The notes beneath the pieces were generated by a model. The model did not search any database, was not told the DNA's origin, and was given only the letters and a program-made list of their open reading frames with translations. This document shows positions 34,368 through 43,758 of a DNA stretch of 64,000 nt, in pieces (position 1 is the stretch's first letter; every line of letters starts with the position of its first letter). The DNA lies in NCBI RefSeq assembly GCF_014200015.1, contig NZ_JACHOT010000006.1:124001-188000 (forward strand), in the 5' to 3' direction. Source of the stretch: Aminobacter niigataensis. GTDB taxonomy: Bacteria; Pseudomonadota; Alphaproteobacteria; Rhizobiales; Rhizobiaceae. The translations under genes were made by a program, and so were the position numbers.

Positions 34368-35846
34368 ATGGCGCACGCGACCGTCTCGGAAACGATCTTC
34401 TTCCTCGACCGCGCCAGCCGGATCGGGCTGCAGGCGCAAATCCGCGAGACCGTGGTCTCGGCGGTGCTGTCGGGCCGGCTGCAGCCGGGCGCGCAACTGC
34501 CCTCGACGCGCAAGCTGGCCGACTATCTCAACATCTCGCGCATCACCGTGACCCTGGCTTACCAGGAATTGGCCTCGCAGGGTTATGTCGAAACGGCCAG
34601 CCGAAGCTCGTATCGTGTTGCCGGCAATCCGCCGACAAGCGGACTGGAAGCGGCGACATCCGATGCCGGCGCTGACGAGATCGATTGGTCGGCGAAACTG
34701 CGCAAAAGCTTCATCGTCGCCAAGCAGATGCGCAAGCCGCTCGACTGGCGGCGCTATCCCTATCCGTTCCTGTACGGCCAGATGGACCCTTCGCTGTTCG
34801 ATCTCGGCGGTTGGCGCGACTGCGCCCGGCGCGCACTGGCACGCGAGGATTTCGAGCTCATGGCAGGCGATTTTGCTGCCGCCGACGATGTGCAACTGGT
34901 CAACTACATCTGCTCGCGGACACTGCCGAGCCGGGGCATCCGCGCCACCCCGGACGAGATCCTCGTGACGGTGGGTGCGCAGAACGCGCTCTGGATCGTC
35001 ACCCAGCTTCTGCTCCGGCCGGGCGCGCATGCGGTGTGCGAGAACCCGTGCCACCCGGACATGAGCGCATCGCTTCGGCTGAGCGGTGCCGAGGTGTCGG
35101 CTATCGACGTCGACAAAGAGGGCCTGCCGCCGGCGGCGCTGCCATCGCATGTCGACGCGGTTTTCGTCACGCCCAGCCACCATTCGCCGACCGGCGCCAC
35201 CATGCCCGTCGAACGCCGCGCGGCACTGCTGGCCGCCGCCGCTTCAGAGGACTTCATCATTGTCGAGGACGACTACGAGTTCGAGATGAGCTTCCTGGCG
35301 CCGCCGTCACCGGCGCTGAAGTCGTTCGACCGCAGCGGCCGGGTCTTCTACATCGGCAGCTTTTCCAAGTCGCTGTTTCCCGGGCTGCGGCTGGGCTATC
35401 TCGTCGCCCCGGCGCCCGTCATCCGCGAGGCGCGCGCGCTGAGGGCGCTGATGCTGCGCCATCCGCCCGGGCACCTGCAGCGCACGGCTGCCTATTTCCT
35501 GGCGCTCGGCCATCATGACGCCGTGCTGCACCGCATGCGCGCCGAATACCACAAGCGCCACATCGTCATGGCCGAAGCGTTGCAGCGCGAGGGCTTCATC
35601 ATCGCCGGCTCGTCGGCTTTCGGCGGCACATCGTTCTGGATAGAGGGGCCCGAGGGATTGGACGCCGACCTTTTGATGAACGAACTCAGGCAGGATGGCG
35701 TGCTGATCGAATCCGGCTCGCCGTTCTTCCCTGCCGACGACGGACCCTGCCGTTTCTTCCGCATGGGCTATTCGTCGATCCCGCGCAGCCGCATCGTCGA
35801 GGGTGTGGCGCGAACCGCGGCACGCGTGAAGCGCATGCTGGCATGA
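34368..35846 (+). CDS. tauR: TauR, MocR/PdxR-type regulator of taurine genes
   Basis: A 492-residue fusion of an N-terminal GntR winged helix (about residues 20-85, QLPSTRKLADYLNISRITVTLAYQEL) to a class I aminotransferase-like domain with the PLP lysine in SFSKSLFPGLRLG near residue 330. Such proteins use PLP as a sensory cofactor and act as activators or repressors. The start chosen has AAGG 4 bases upstream; a TTG 36 bases earlier would fall inside the second TCCAGATTG repeat. Its divergence from tauA identifies it as TauR. Confidence 0.88.
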   Translation: MAHATVSETIFFLDRASRIGLQAQIRETVVSAVLSGRLQPGAQLPSTRKLADYLNISRITVTLAYQELASQGYVETASRSSYRVAGNPPTSGLEAATSDAGADEIDWSAKLRKSFIVAKQMRKPLDWRRYPYPFLYGQMDPSLFDLGGWRDCARRALAREDFELMAGDFAAADDVQLVNYICSRTLPSRGIRATPDEILVTVGAQNALWIVTQLLLRPGAHAVCENPCHPDMSASLRLSGAEVSAIDVDKEGLPPAALPSHVDAVFVTPSHHSPTGATMPVERRAALLAAAASEDFIIVEDDYEFEMSFLAPPSPALKSFDRSGRVFYIGSFSKSLFPGLRLGYLVAPAPVIREARALRALMLRHPPGHLQRTAAYFLALGHHDAVLHRMRAEYHKRHIVMAEALQREGFIIAGSSAFGGTSFWIEGPEGLDADLLMNELRQDGVLIESGSPFFPADDGPCRFFRMGYSSIPRSRIVEGVARTAARVKRMLA

Positions 35847-35852
35847 CGCGCC

Positions 35853-36767
35853 TCAGCCTTTGGGCCTGTTGTTGCGTCGTTCGAGATAGGCTGTGGCCTG
35901 CAGCGCTGCAAGGACCACCGCCGCGCCGATGACGATACGGGTATCGGGTATTTCGCCGAAGAAGATGTAGCCGGCGGCGGCCGTCACCACGATGGAAAGA
36001 TATCCGATCGGCGCGAGCACGCTGGCCTCGGCGAGGCGGTAGGCGCGCAGGAAGCAATATTGCCCGGCCTGGGCCAGAAGTCCGATGCCGAGCAGGGGAA
36101 TCCAGTCAATCGTCTCGACCGGCTGCCAGACGAACATGGCGGGCGCGGCGGTGATGACGGCGAGGCCGACCGTGTAGAACACCATCATCACTGTGGTGTT
36201 TTCGTCACGCAATGCGCGCGTCTGGATGATCGCCAGCGAGCCGAACACCACGGTGCCGAACACCGCGAGCAGACCGAGGTTCCATTCAACGCCACCAGGC
36301 GCCAGCATGACCAGCACACCGGCAAAGGCGAAAGTGGCGCCGACCCAGCGCAGCCGCGAAACCGTCTCGCCGAGGAAGGCGACCGCCATGGCCATGGTGA
36401 TCAGCGGCCGCGAAAAGCTCAGCGCGTTGACCACCGCCAGCGGCAGCAGGGTGTAGGCCATGAACTGGCTGGTCAGTGCAATGGCGTTGCAGCTGACGCG
36501 CGAGATGTTCTGCCATGGATGCCTGGTGTGGCGGATGTGATGGCGGTGCCGCCAGATCAGCGGCAGGATGAACAGCAGGCCGATCATCGCCCGGATGAAG
36601 ACGAGCTGGAAAGCCGGGTAGATGAGCCCCTGCGCCTTGACGAGCGCCGTCATGCCGCCAGCAACCAGCAGCATGTCGGCGAGCACCCAGACGATGCCCT
36701 CGCGGTTGGCCTTGTGCCGCTCCTCCCCCGCCTGGGGCGGCACGTCCGCGTCAGGCTGGCTGGACAA
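35853..36767 (-). CDS. EamA-family DMT transporter (probable metabolite exporter)
   Basis: A 304-residue inner-membrane protein with two EamA repeats and about ten helices; RPLITMAMAVAFLGETVSRLRWVG is the end of the first repeat. It begins with TTG, overlaps the PIG-L deacetylase gene by 17 bases and has no strong ribosome site, so it is probably translated by coupling. It ends 6 bases from the convergent tauR gene. Substrate unknown; operon context suggests a product of the deacetylase/lyase module. Confidence 0.85.
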   Translation of the reverse strand: MSSQPDADVPPQAGEERHKANREGIVWVLADMLLVAGGMTALVKAQGLIYPAFQLVFIRAMIGLLFILPLIWRHRHHIRHTRHPWQNISRVSCNAIALTSQFMAYTLLPLAVVNALSFSRPLITMAMAVAFLGETVSRLRWVGATFAFAGVLVMLAPGGVEWNLGLLAVFGTVVFGSLAIIQTRALRDENTTVMMVFYTVGLAVITAAPAMFVWQPVETIDWIPLLGIGLLAQAGQYCFLRAYRLAEASVLAPIGYLSIVVTAAAGYIFFGEIPDTRIVIGAAVVLAALQATAYLERRNNRPKG

Positions 36768-39150
36768 GATTTGCCATCAGCCTGAACGCACCCGGCACCA
36801 GCTTGTCCATCTGATGATGCAGGACGAGACTGGTATGGGTGTGGCGGCCCTTGCCTATCGGCGCCGAGACAAGCGCGCCCATCAGCGGCTGCTCGTTGAC
36901 GTCGTGCATCGAAAGCAGCGGCTGATATGCCTCGTCCCAGCGGGAGACGAAATAGAGGCCGCGCTCCTTGTTCCAACCGGACCAGTCCTGCGGGCCGATG
37001 AGGTTCGGCCCGTTAAGCAGGACATGGTCCGGCACCAGCACCGTAACCTCGGCATCAGGATCCGTTACGCGCCAGCGTAAAGACGGCGAGCCGACCTCGA
37101 GTTTCCTCGGCGGCGTCGCTAGTGGATCCCAACCGTCGGTCGGGCGGTGGTAGAGCGTGACAAGGTGGCCGCCGGCTTCGACGAAGCGGTGCAGCTTCTC
37201 GGTTGCAGCGGCCAGATCCTTGCGGAAGCCGAAGGCAAAAATACCGACGACGACGGTGGTGTATTGCGACAGGTCGCCGGCGAGCGCCTTGGCGTCGAGT
37301 TCGGTGACATCAAGCCCCATGCGGGCAAGCCACAGGCCGACGCGATCGGCGCCGGCGCCGACATAGGCGACGCGCGCGCCTTGCGGCAGCTTGAGGTCGA
37401 GGGCCAGGATGCGCAGCGCCTCCGGCTGGCGATGGGTGACGCGGCCGATATGCGGGTAGACGATCGGGGTCAACCGGAGTGCCGGCCTGCCGCCGACGAG
37501 AGGCGTGATCGTGCTGAGCCCGGCCACCAGCTTGTCCGGCGCGCGGATGGCCTGGCCGCCCTGCGCCAGCGACCAGCCGCCCTCCATGGTGAGGGACACG
37601 GGCGTGTCCTTGCCGGCGACGGTTGGAGAGACCGGCCATTCGCGCCGTGTCCCATCGAGCGGTGCGATGATGGCTTCGGGGTCCATGGCAACAGAACTCG
37701 CCGGCAGCACGGCAAACGGCTCTTCGAGATCGAAGGTGGCACGGGCGGTGTAGCCGCCGAAGCTGGCCGAGACGACGACATGCGCCTCGCCATTGCCCCC
37801 GAGCGCCGACCAGCCCGCCGGATAGAGTTTGGAATAGGCGGCGTCGGCGGCAGCGGAAACCTCGAAGCTGCGTCGGTTGCCCGTGCCGGCGACGGGTTTG
37901 GCGGTGACGGCGCCGGGCAATACCGGCTGGATGCTGACGGAGCGGCCGTCGCTGCCTGGCGCGAGGTCGATGGTCAGCGTACCGGTTTCAGCCGGAGAAA
38001 TGGTCGACGGCGTAAGTACGGCACGGTCGAAGATGCCGGCAGCCTCGATCAGCACGGCATCGATCTCTCGCGCCTTGCGGTCGAGACGGTGACGATGGAG
38101 CTCGAGGAAAGCGGGCGAAGCGGCCGCCCGCGCAGCCTCGAGCTGGTGTACAGCATCGGTGAGGGCCGCAATGATAGTATCGGGATTGGGGAAGGCGGAG
38201 ATCGCCTTTTCGATTGCCGAACCCGCCGCCTTCAATGCCTGCGCGGCTTCGTAGGAGAGATCCCTGGACGCCGCGAGGTCGGCGAGCGTCGCCGGCAGGC
38301 CGTCGAGCACCGAAGCCTCGGCCCTGGCCCCGTCGCTTGCCAGCAGCAGATGCAGCGGCCAGCGTGTGTCGGCGCGGTCGGGCCAATGGCCCATGCCCTG
38401 GGACGCGTGATAGTAGCGCGACCATTCGCCGATGCGGTCGTATTCGGCGGCCGTCGCCGGTTCGCGGCCTGGTGCGTCGACGATGACCGTCGCATCGGGC
38501 GGCGGCACTTCGTCGTCATAGGTGTCGCCACCGCCAGACCAGGCCGGCAGGTAATATTTTGCTACCTGCCACGGGCTCATGCCTTCGGCAAAATGCTCCG
38601 GAAACGCTTTCGGGTCAGCCGCGAGCCTGATCGCGGTTTCGGCGGCGCGCGTCATGGCGCGGTGGTGGCCGTGCTGGCCGGGAACGTCGAGGAATGTCGG
38701 GATGACGATGTCGGGCCGCTCGCTGCGGTAGGCCCGCACCAGCCGCTCGACGGTTCGCATCTCGCCCCAGCGGGCAAAGGTCTGGTCGCCGTCCTTGGAA
38801 AAGCCGAAATCGTGCACGGCATCGTCAGGACCGTGGCCGAGCCAGACGACGTCGGCGTCGAGTGCGCGGGCGGCCTCTTCCATCTCGCGCGTGCGCATCA
38901 TGCCGAGCACGCCCAGGCGCTCCGGCCCGAGCGAATTCTGGCCGCCTTCGCCGCGCGTCGAGCAGGCGACGATGACGCGCATGCCGAGACCGAGACGGAG
39001 CCAGGCGAGCAGCCCGCTCTGCTCGTCGTCGGGATGCGCGCCGGTGTTCATCATGGTGACGGTGGAATTCAGGCGGCTGAGCGCGCGGTGAAGCCTGACC
39101 AGCGACGGGCTGGATTTCTGTCTCTCGATACGTTCGCGGGCGCTCAGCAT
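36751..39150 (-). CDS. Large PIG-L family deacetylase with C-terminal glutamine-amidotransferase-like domain
   Basis: A 799-residue protein. The N-terminal PIG-L/LmbE domain (about residues 25-290) has the zinc motif AHPDDE near 38-43 and the later histidine in GQHGHHRAM near 160. A middle beta-rich region of about 300 residues follows. The C-terminal region (about 600-799) resembles a class I amidotransferase-like fold (VAYVGAGADRVGLWLARMG, then GGHLVTLYHRP). PIG-L enzymes remove N-acetyl or similar acyl groups from amino sugars. No signal peptide is seen, so it is probably cytoplasmic. CGGAGGA lies before the ATG, and it sits between the ROK regulator and the DMT transporter in one operon. 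Confidence 0.83.
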   Translation of the reverse strand: MLSARERIERQKSSPSLVRLHRALSRLNSTVTMMNTGAHPDDEQSGLLAWLRLGLGMRVIVACSTRGEGGQNSLGPERLGVLGMMRTREMEEAARALDADVVWLGHGPDDAVHDFGFSKDGDQTFARWGEMRTVERLVRAYRSERPDIVIPTFLDVPGQHGHHRAMTRAAETAIRLAADPKAFPEHFAEGMSPWQVAKYYLPAWSGGGDTYDDEVPPPDATVIVDAPGREPATAAEYDRIGEWSRYYHASQGMGHWPDRADTRWPLHLLLASDGARAEASVLDGLPATLADLAASRDLSYEAAQALKAAGSAIEKAISAFPNPDTIIAALTDAVHQLEAARAAASPAFLELHRHRLDRKAREIDAVLIEAAGIFDRAVLTPSTISPAETGTLTIDLAPGSDGRSVSIQPVLPGAVTAKPVAGTGNRRSFEVSAAADAAYSKLYPAGWSALGGNGEAHVVVSASFGGYTARATFDLEEPFAVLPASSVAMDPEAIIAPLDGTRREWPVSPTVAGKDTPVSLTMEGGWSLAQGGQAIRAPDKLVAGLSTITPLVGGRPALRLTPIVYPHIGRVTHRQPEALRILALDLKLPQGARVAYVGAGADRVGLWLARMGLDVTELDAKALAGDLSQYTTVVVGIFAFGFRKDLAAATEKLHRFVEAGGHLVTLYHRPTDGWDPLATPPRKLEVGSPSLRWRVTDPDAEVTVLVPDHVLLNGPNLIGPQDWSGWNKERGLYFVSRWDEAYQPLLSMHDVNEQPLMGALVSAPIGKGRHTHTSLVLHHQMDKLVPGAFRLMANLVQPA

Positions 39151-39180
39151 TCAGGTCCTCCGGTATTTCAGTAGGCTAGG

Positions 39181-40404
39181 CTATTCGGTGGGCCGCGTGG
39201 CGGCTGTTTCCAGCTTTGGCGTGACCACCTCGAACAGCGGCAGGGCGGCCGCCCCCAGTGCCGCCGTGTATTGCCCGGTCTGGCCGCGCATGACGCGGGG
39301 CAGGACCCGCCTGCTGCGGCTCGCAACCGAGATGGGCAGCTGTCCCATCCGCGCGATGAGCTCGTCGATGATCGCGTCGGGCAGCATGCCGCCGAGGATC
39401 ACCGTTTCGGGGTCGAGGATATTTTCGATCATGGCGATCATCGGGGCGAGGTACGTCGCCGCCTCGTCCAGCCATTCCATCAGCACCGGATGGCGCTCGG
39501 CGTGAAGCCCGGCGAGATCGGTGAAATCGCAGTCGGCGATACCCGCGTCGCACAGCTTCTCGCGCAGTGCGTGGACGGAGGCATAGCGCTCCAGGCAGCC
39601 ATGCTGGCCGCACGGGCAGGCCCTGCCGCCGGGTGCAACCACGACATGGCCGATTTCGCCCGCATTGCCGAAGGCGCCCCGGAAGGGCGCTCCGTCGTGA
39701 ACCATGCCAAGGCCGAGGCCGGCACCGAAGTAGATCATGCCGAAACCGGAAATCGAGTGCCCGGCACCGAACAGCCGCTCGCCGACGGCCGCGGCGTTGG
39801 CATCGTTCTCGACGGTCACCGGCTCGCCGCAGGCTTCGGTGAGCAGGTTCGCGGCATCGATGTTGGCCCAGCCCGGCAAGGTCGTCGGGCCGACCGAGGT
39901 CATGCCTTCGATCTCGAACGGACCGGGCATGACGACACCGATGCCAAGCAGCGGCGACTTGAACGCAGCACGAACCGTCTCGAGCTCGGCACGTATATGC
40001 GCAATGACCTGCTTCGGGCTGGTGTCGCGGACCGGCATGATGCGCTTGGAGCGTGGCTGGCCCGAGAGATCGAGCACGGTCGACACCATGTGGTCCGCGG
40101 CCATCTCGATGCCCATGGTCATGGCGCCGTCGGGATTGACGGCAAACTGTATCGGCGGCTGGCCGCGGCCGGACCGCAGGCGGCCCGTCTCCATCAACAG
40201 GTTTTCGCCGACCAGTTCGTCGACGATGTTGGCGATCGCCTGCGCCGTCAGATGCGTCAGCCGGGCGATGTGCATGCGTCCCAGCGAGCCGTGACGACGG
40301 ACGACGTCGAGCACGACGCGGCGATTGTGATCGCGGCTCCGCTCGGGGTTCTTGCCCAATGTGACCTGATGTGTGCTGCCTGGCTGAAACGCCATTTCGC
40401 TCAT
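39181..40404 (-). CDS. ROK-family transcriptional repressor (NagC/XylR type)
   Basis: A 407-residue protein with an N-terminal winged helix (LTHLTAQAIANIVDELVGENLL, about residues 49-70) and a ROK sugar-kinase-like domain. The zinc motif CPCGQHGC lies at 263-270 and IGVVMPGPFE near 155. The presence of the helix-turn-helix separates it from true glucokinases. It is first in the PIG-L/DMT operon and diverges from the carbohydrate-type ABC importer across 289 bases, so it probably represses both sides until a sugar-like ligand binds. Confidence 0.9.
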   Translation of the reverse strand: MSEMAFQPGSTHQVTLGKNPERSRDHNRRVVLDVVRRHGSLGRMHIARLTHLTAQAIANIVDELVGENLLMETGRLRSGRGQPPIQFAVNPDGAMTMGIEMAADHMVSTVLDLSGQPRSKRIMPVRDTSPKQVIAHIRAELETVRAAFKSPLLGIGVVMPGPFEIEGMTSVGPTTLPGWANIDAANLLTEACGEPVTVENDANAAAVGERLFGAGHSISGFGMIYFGAGLGLGMVHDGAPFRGAFGNAGEIGHVVVAPGGRACPCGQHGCLERYASVHALREKLCDAGIADCDFTDLAGLHAERHPVLMEWLDEAATYLAPMIAMIENILDPETVILGGMLPDAIIDELIARMGQLPISVASRSRRVLPRVMRGQTGQYTAALGAAALPLFEVVTPKLETAATRPTE

Positions 40405-40458
40405 CCTGACCTGTTTCGCAAAATTGATAACGTGGAAGCGTGGGCCCGGGCAACAGAT

Positions 40459-40485
40459 TAATTCAAGTAAATTATCTTATTGACA
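40459..40485. promoter_or_regulatory. Candidate ROK operator with adjoining -35 element
   Basis: TAATT-N6-AATTA at 40459-40474 is an AT-rich inverted repeat of the kind bound by NagC-like ROK proteins. A TTGACA begins 6 bases later at 40480. No -10 is found at ideal spacing (TATAGG lies 22 bases on), so the promoter part is tentative. The rest of this 289-base gap shows no gene. Confidence 0.35.
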
Positions 40486-40693
40486 AAAGGGCAGGGGCAG
40501 AAGAGCGTATAGGGTGGCAGGCGGCGTGAAACCGCAGCTCATGGCACTGGCTTGCAGGACGTCGTCCGTCTCCGCGCCAGATGACATGGATGAGGAATGG
40601 TCCGGGCTTCGGCTGCGTGCGAGGCTTATGGTCCCAGGGGATAATCACGACCCGCAGTCCGGGGCTTACCGGCGGGTTCAGATGGAGGTTTAC

Positions 40694-41950
40694 ATGCGCA
40701 AAGCAACTTTGTTCGCCGGACTGATCGCCGGGTTCAGCACGCTGGCTCTCAACGCGGCCCAGGCCGTCGAGATCGAATACTGGCAGTATGTGTTCGACAC
40801 CCGCGTCAAGGCGATGGACCAGCTGATCGAGAATTTCGAGAAGGCCAATCCCGACATCACCGTCAAGCAGACGACTTTCCCCTATGCCGATTACCAGACG
40901 CGCGTGATCGCAGCGAAGATGGGCGGCCAGGGCCCCGACGTGATGCAGCTGTTCTACGGCTGGCTCGACAAGTTCGTCGCCGGGGGCCTGTTGCAGCCGC
41001 TGCCGGCCGACGCTTTCCCGCACGACAAGATCGAAAGCGACTTCTTCCCGATCGTCAGCGCCATGAAGCGCGGCGACGACTATTACGGCCTGCCGACGGC
41101 GGTTCGCTCGCTGGCCCTGTTCTACAACAAGAAGCTGTTCACCGAAGCCGGCCTCGACCCGGCGAACCCGCCCAAGACGCTCGACGAATTCGTCGCTGCG
41201 GCTGAAAAGCTGACCAAGCGCGACGCCAGCGGCAACCTGATCGTTGCCGGTTCGACCCTCGACATGGGCGGCCAGGACCACCAGTGGTGGCGTGAAGTGC
41301 TGGTGCGCCAGTTCGGCGGCGAGCCCTACACCGACAACGACCGCAAGGTGGCCTACAACACCGAGGCCGGTGAAAAGGCACTCAAGTTCTACACTGATCT
41401 GCAGACCGAAAAGAAGATCGGCCAGGTCGGCTTCATGGACGAAGGCCAGGCGGCGTTCCGTGCCGGCATGGCAGGCATGACCATCGACGGCACCTTCCGC
41501 CTCGGCGCCTTCAAGTCGATCGAGGGCTTCGAATGGGGCGTGACCGAGCTGCCGGCCAATGCCGAGGGCGTGCGCTCGAACTATGCCAGTTACTTCGCCA
41601 ACGGCATCAGCGCCACCACCAGCGGCGAGAAGCTCGAGGCATCGAAGAAGTTCCTCGCCTACATCTCCTCGCCCGAAGCCATGGACGTCTGGCTGAAGAC
41701 CGTCGGCGAACTGCCGGCGCGCCGCACGGCCGCAATGACCGAAGGCAACCTTGCAGACCCGATCTATGGTCCGTTCCTCAAGGGCCTCGAATACGCCCGC
41801 ACCACGATGTTCGTGGACGAAGCCGCCCAGCGCCAGAACACCATCGACATGGCCAACCGCATCCTGCTCGAAGGCCAGTCGGTGAAGGATTCGCTGGCGC
41901 AGGGCGCTGCTGCCGAGCAGGCGATCATCGACGCTGCGGCTCCCAAGTAA
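40694..41950 (+). CDS. Carbohydrate-type ABC transporter substrate-binding protein (SBP family 1)
   Basis: A 418-residue periplasmic protein with a signal peptide ending in NAAQA near residue 22. The mature start VEIEYWQYVFDTRVKAMDQL matches UgpB/MalE-type family 1 proteins. The ATG chosen has GGAGG 5 bases upstream. It heads an operon of two permeases, an argininosuccinate-lyase-like enzyme and an ATPase. Such binding proteins mostly take oligosaccharides or polyols, but the lyase suggests a substituted amino compound is also possible. Confidence 0.9.
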   Translation: MRKATLFAGLIAGFSTLALNAAQAVEIEYWQYVFDTRVKAMDQLIENFEKANPDITVKQTTFPYADYQTRVIAAKMGGQGPDVMQLFYGWLDKFVAGGLLQPLPADAFPHDKIESDFFPIVSAMKRGDDYYGLPTAVRSLALFYNKKLFTEAGLDPANPPKTLDEFVAAAEKLTKRDASGNLIVAGSTLDMGGQDHQWWREVLVRQFGGEPYTDNDRKVAYNTEAGEKALKFYTDLQTEKKIGQVGFMDEGQAAFRAGMAGMTIDGTFRLGAFKSIEGFEWGVTELPANAEGVRSNYASYFANGISATTSGEKLEASKKFLAYISSPEAMDVWLKTVGELPARRTAAMTEGNLADPIYGPFLKGLEYARTTMFVDEAAQRQNTIDMANRILLEGQSVKDSLAQGAAAEQAIIDAAAPK

Positions 41951-41962
41951 GGCAAGGGCTTG

Positions 41963-42907
41963 ATGTCTGTGACAGCGGATCGACAGGGGGCGGCACCGAG
42001 CCGCCCCGGCGGGACCTTCTGGAATCGTCGTTCCATGCGGACGAAGCGGCTGGTCTGGGTGTGGAGTTTCCTCGCCCTGCCCATCCTGTTCTATTCGGTC
42101 ATCCGCTTCTATCCGACAATCGAGGCCTTCTGGCTCTCGTTGACGAACTGGGACCTGCTCAAGCCGCCGCAGTTCATCGGCCTTGCCAACTACGAGAAGC
42201 TGTTCGCCGACCCGCAATTCTGGAAGGTGTTCAAGAACACCTTCGCCTATCTCGTCGTCGGCACGCCGATCAGCCTGCTGCTGTCGTTCGTGATCGCCTA
42301 TCACCTCGACCGCGTGCGCTTCATGCACGGGCTGATCCGAGGGCTCTATTTCCTGCCCTACCTGACCACGGCAGCCGCCATGGCCTGGGTGTGGCGTTGG
42401 TTCTACCAGCCGGCGCCGATCGGCGTGATCAACAACGCCCTCGGCACCATCGGTATTCCGCAACAACCCTTCATCCGCTCGGTCGACCAGGCCTTGCCGT
42501 CGATCATGGTGACCGCGATCTGGGCCGGCCTCGGCTTCCAGATCATCATCTTCATGGCCGGCCTGCGCTCGATCCCCAACACCTTCTATGAGGCCGCACG
42601 CATCGACGGGCTCGGCGAATGGGCGATCCTGCGCAAGATCACGCTGCCGCTGCTCAAGCCGACCACCGTGTTCCTCGTCGTGTTCTCGTCGATCGGCTTC
42701 CTGCGCATTTTCGACCAGGTCTACAACATGACCACCAACGATCCGGGCGGCCCGCTCGGCTCGACCAAGCCGCTGGTGCTGATGATCTACCAGACGGCGT
42801 TTTCGTCCTACGCGATGGGCTATGCCGCGGCACAGACGGTGGTTCTGTTTACGATCCTGCTTTGCGTATCGCTGCTGCAGCTGTGGATCCTGAGGGAAAA
42901 GAAATGA
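41963..42907 (+). CDS. Carbohydrate-type ABC transporter permease, MalF/UgpA type
   Basis: A 314-residue permease with about six helices and the EAA loop FYEAARIDGLGEWAILRKITLPLLKP near residues 210-235. The ATG chosen follows AAGGG; a TTG one codon earlier is possible. It lies 12 bases after the binding-protein gene and overlaps the next permease by 4 bases. Confidence 0.92.
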   Translation: MSVTADRQGAAPSRPGGTFWNRRSMRTKRLVWVWSFLALPILFYSVIRFYPTIEAFWLSLTNWDLLKPPQFIGLANYEKLFADPQFWKVFKNTFAYLVVGTPISLLLSFVIAYHLDRVRFMHGLIRGLYFLPYLTTAAAMAWVWRWFYQPAPIGVINNALGTIGIPQQPFIRSVDQALPSIMVTAIWAGLGFQIIIFMAGLRSIPNTFYEAARIDGLGEWAILRKITLPLLKPTTVFLVVFSSIGFLRIFDQVYNMTTNDPGGPLGSTKPLVLMIYQTAFSSYAMGYAAAQTVVLFTILLCVSLLQLWILREKK

Positions 42908-43755
42908 GCGCCGTTACCCAGACCCCGGCGCTTTCCCACGCCAATCTCCGCCCCGGACGCATCGTCGTCTGGACGCTCTTGTTCATCGGCGGCCTGATCA
43001 TGGTGACGCCGCTGGCCTTCATGTTTTCGACGTCGCTGAAGACGGCGGGACAGGTCTACGACCTCAAGCTGATCCCCTCGGCGCCGACGCTGCAGAACTA
43101 CATCGCCATCCTCGCCGACGGGCGCTTCATGCGATGGTTCATGAACTCGATGATCGTCGCCGTCGCGGTCACGCTGTCGAACGTCTTCTTCGACAGTCTC
43201 GTCGGCTACACGCTGGCGAAGTTCGAATTCCGCGGCCGCTACTTCATCTTCCTCGCCATCCTGTCGACGCTGATGATCCCGACCGAGATGCTGGTCATCC
43301 CGTGGTACCTGATGTCGAGCAAGCTCGGCTGGCTGGACAGCTACTGGGGCATCATGTTCCCGGGCATGATGACGGCCTTCGGCACCTTCCTGATGAAGCA
43401 ATTCTTCGAGGGCGTGCCCAACGACTTCCTCGAAGCCGCGCGCGTCGACGGGCTGAACGAATTCCAGATCTTCTGGAAGGTGGCGATGCCGCTGGTGACG
43501 CCGGCGCTGTCGGCGCTCGCCATCTTCACCTTCCTCGGCAATTGGACCGCCTTCTTCTGGCCGCTGATCGTGACCACCAGCCGCGAGCTCTACACGCTGC
43601 CGGTCGGGCTATCGAGCTTCGCAGTGGAACAGTCCATCCAGTGGGAAATGATCATGACCGGTGCGGCAATCGCCACTTTGCCGACGCTGATCGTCTTCAT
43701 CGTCCTGCAGCGCTACATCGTCCGCGGCGTCATGCTGGCAGGGCTCAAAGGATAA
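42904..43755 (+). CDS. Carbohydrate-type ABC transporter permease, MalG/UgpE type
   Basis: A 283-residue permease with about six helices and the EAA loop FLEAARVDGLNEFQIFWKVAMPLVTPA near residues 177-200. It begins at an ATGA overlap with the first permease and ends 3 bases before the lyase gene, so the lyase is embedded in the transporter operon. Confidence 0.92.
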   Translation: MSAVTQTPALSHANLRPGRIVVWTLLFIGGLIMVTPLAFMFSTSLKTAGQVYDLKLIPSAPTLQNYIAILADGRFMRWFMNSMIVAVAVTLSNVFFDSLVGYTLAKFEFRGRYFIFLAILSTLMIPTEMLVIPWYLMSSKLGWLDSYWGIMFPGMMTAFGTFLMKQFFEGVPNDFLEAARVDGLNEFQIFWKVAMPLVTPALSALAIFTFLGNWTAFFWPLIVTTSRELYTLPVGLSSFAVEQSIQWEMIMTGAAIATLPTLIVFIVLQRYIVRGVMLAGLKG

Positions 43756-43758
43756 GAC

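Noticed and set aside
39181-40404. Calling the ROK protein a glucokinase
   Set aside because: It has an N-terminal winged helix and heads a divergent regulator arrangement, so a repressor is the better call.
40480-40513. A full sigma-70 promoter for the sugar-type importer
   Set aside because: TTGACA is good, but the nearest TATA-like hexamer is 22 bases away; only the -35 and palindrome were kept as tentative.
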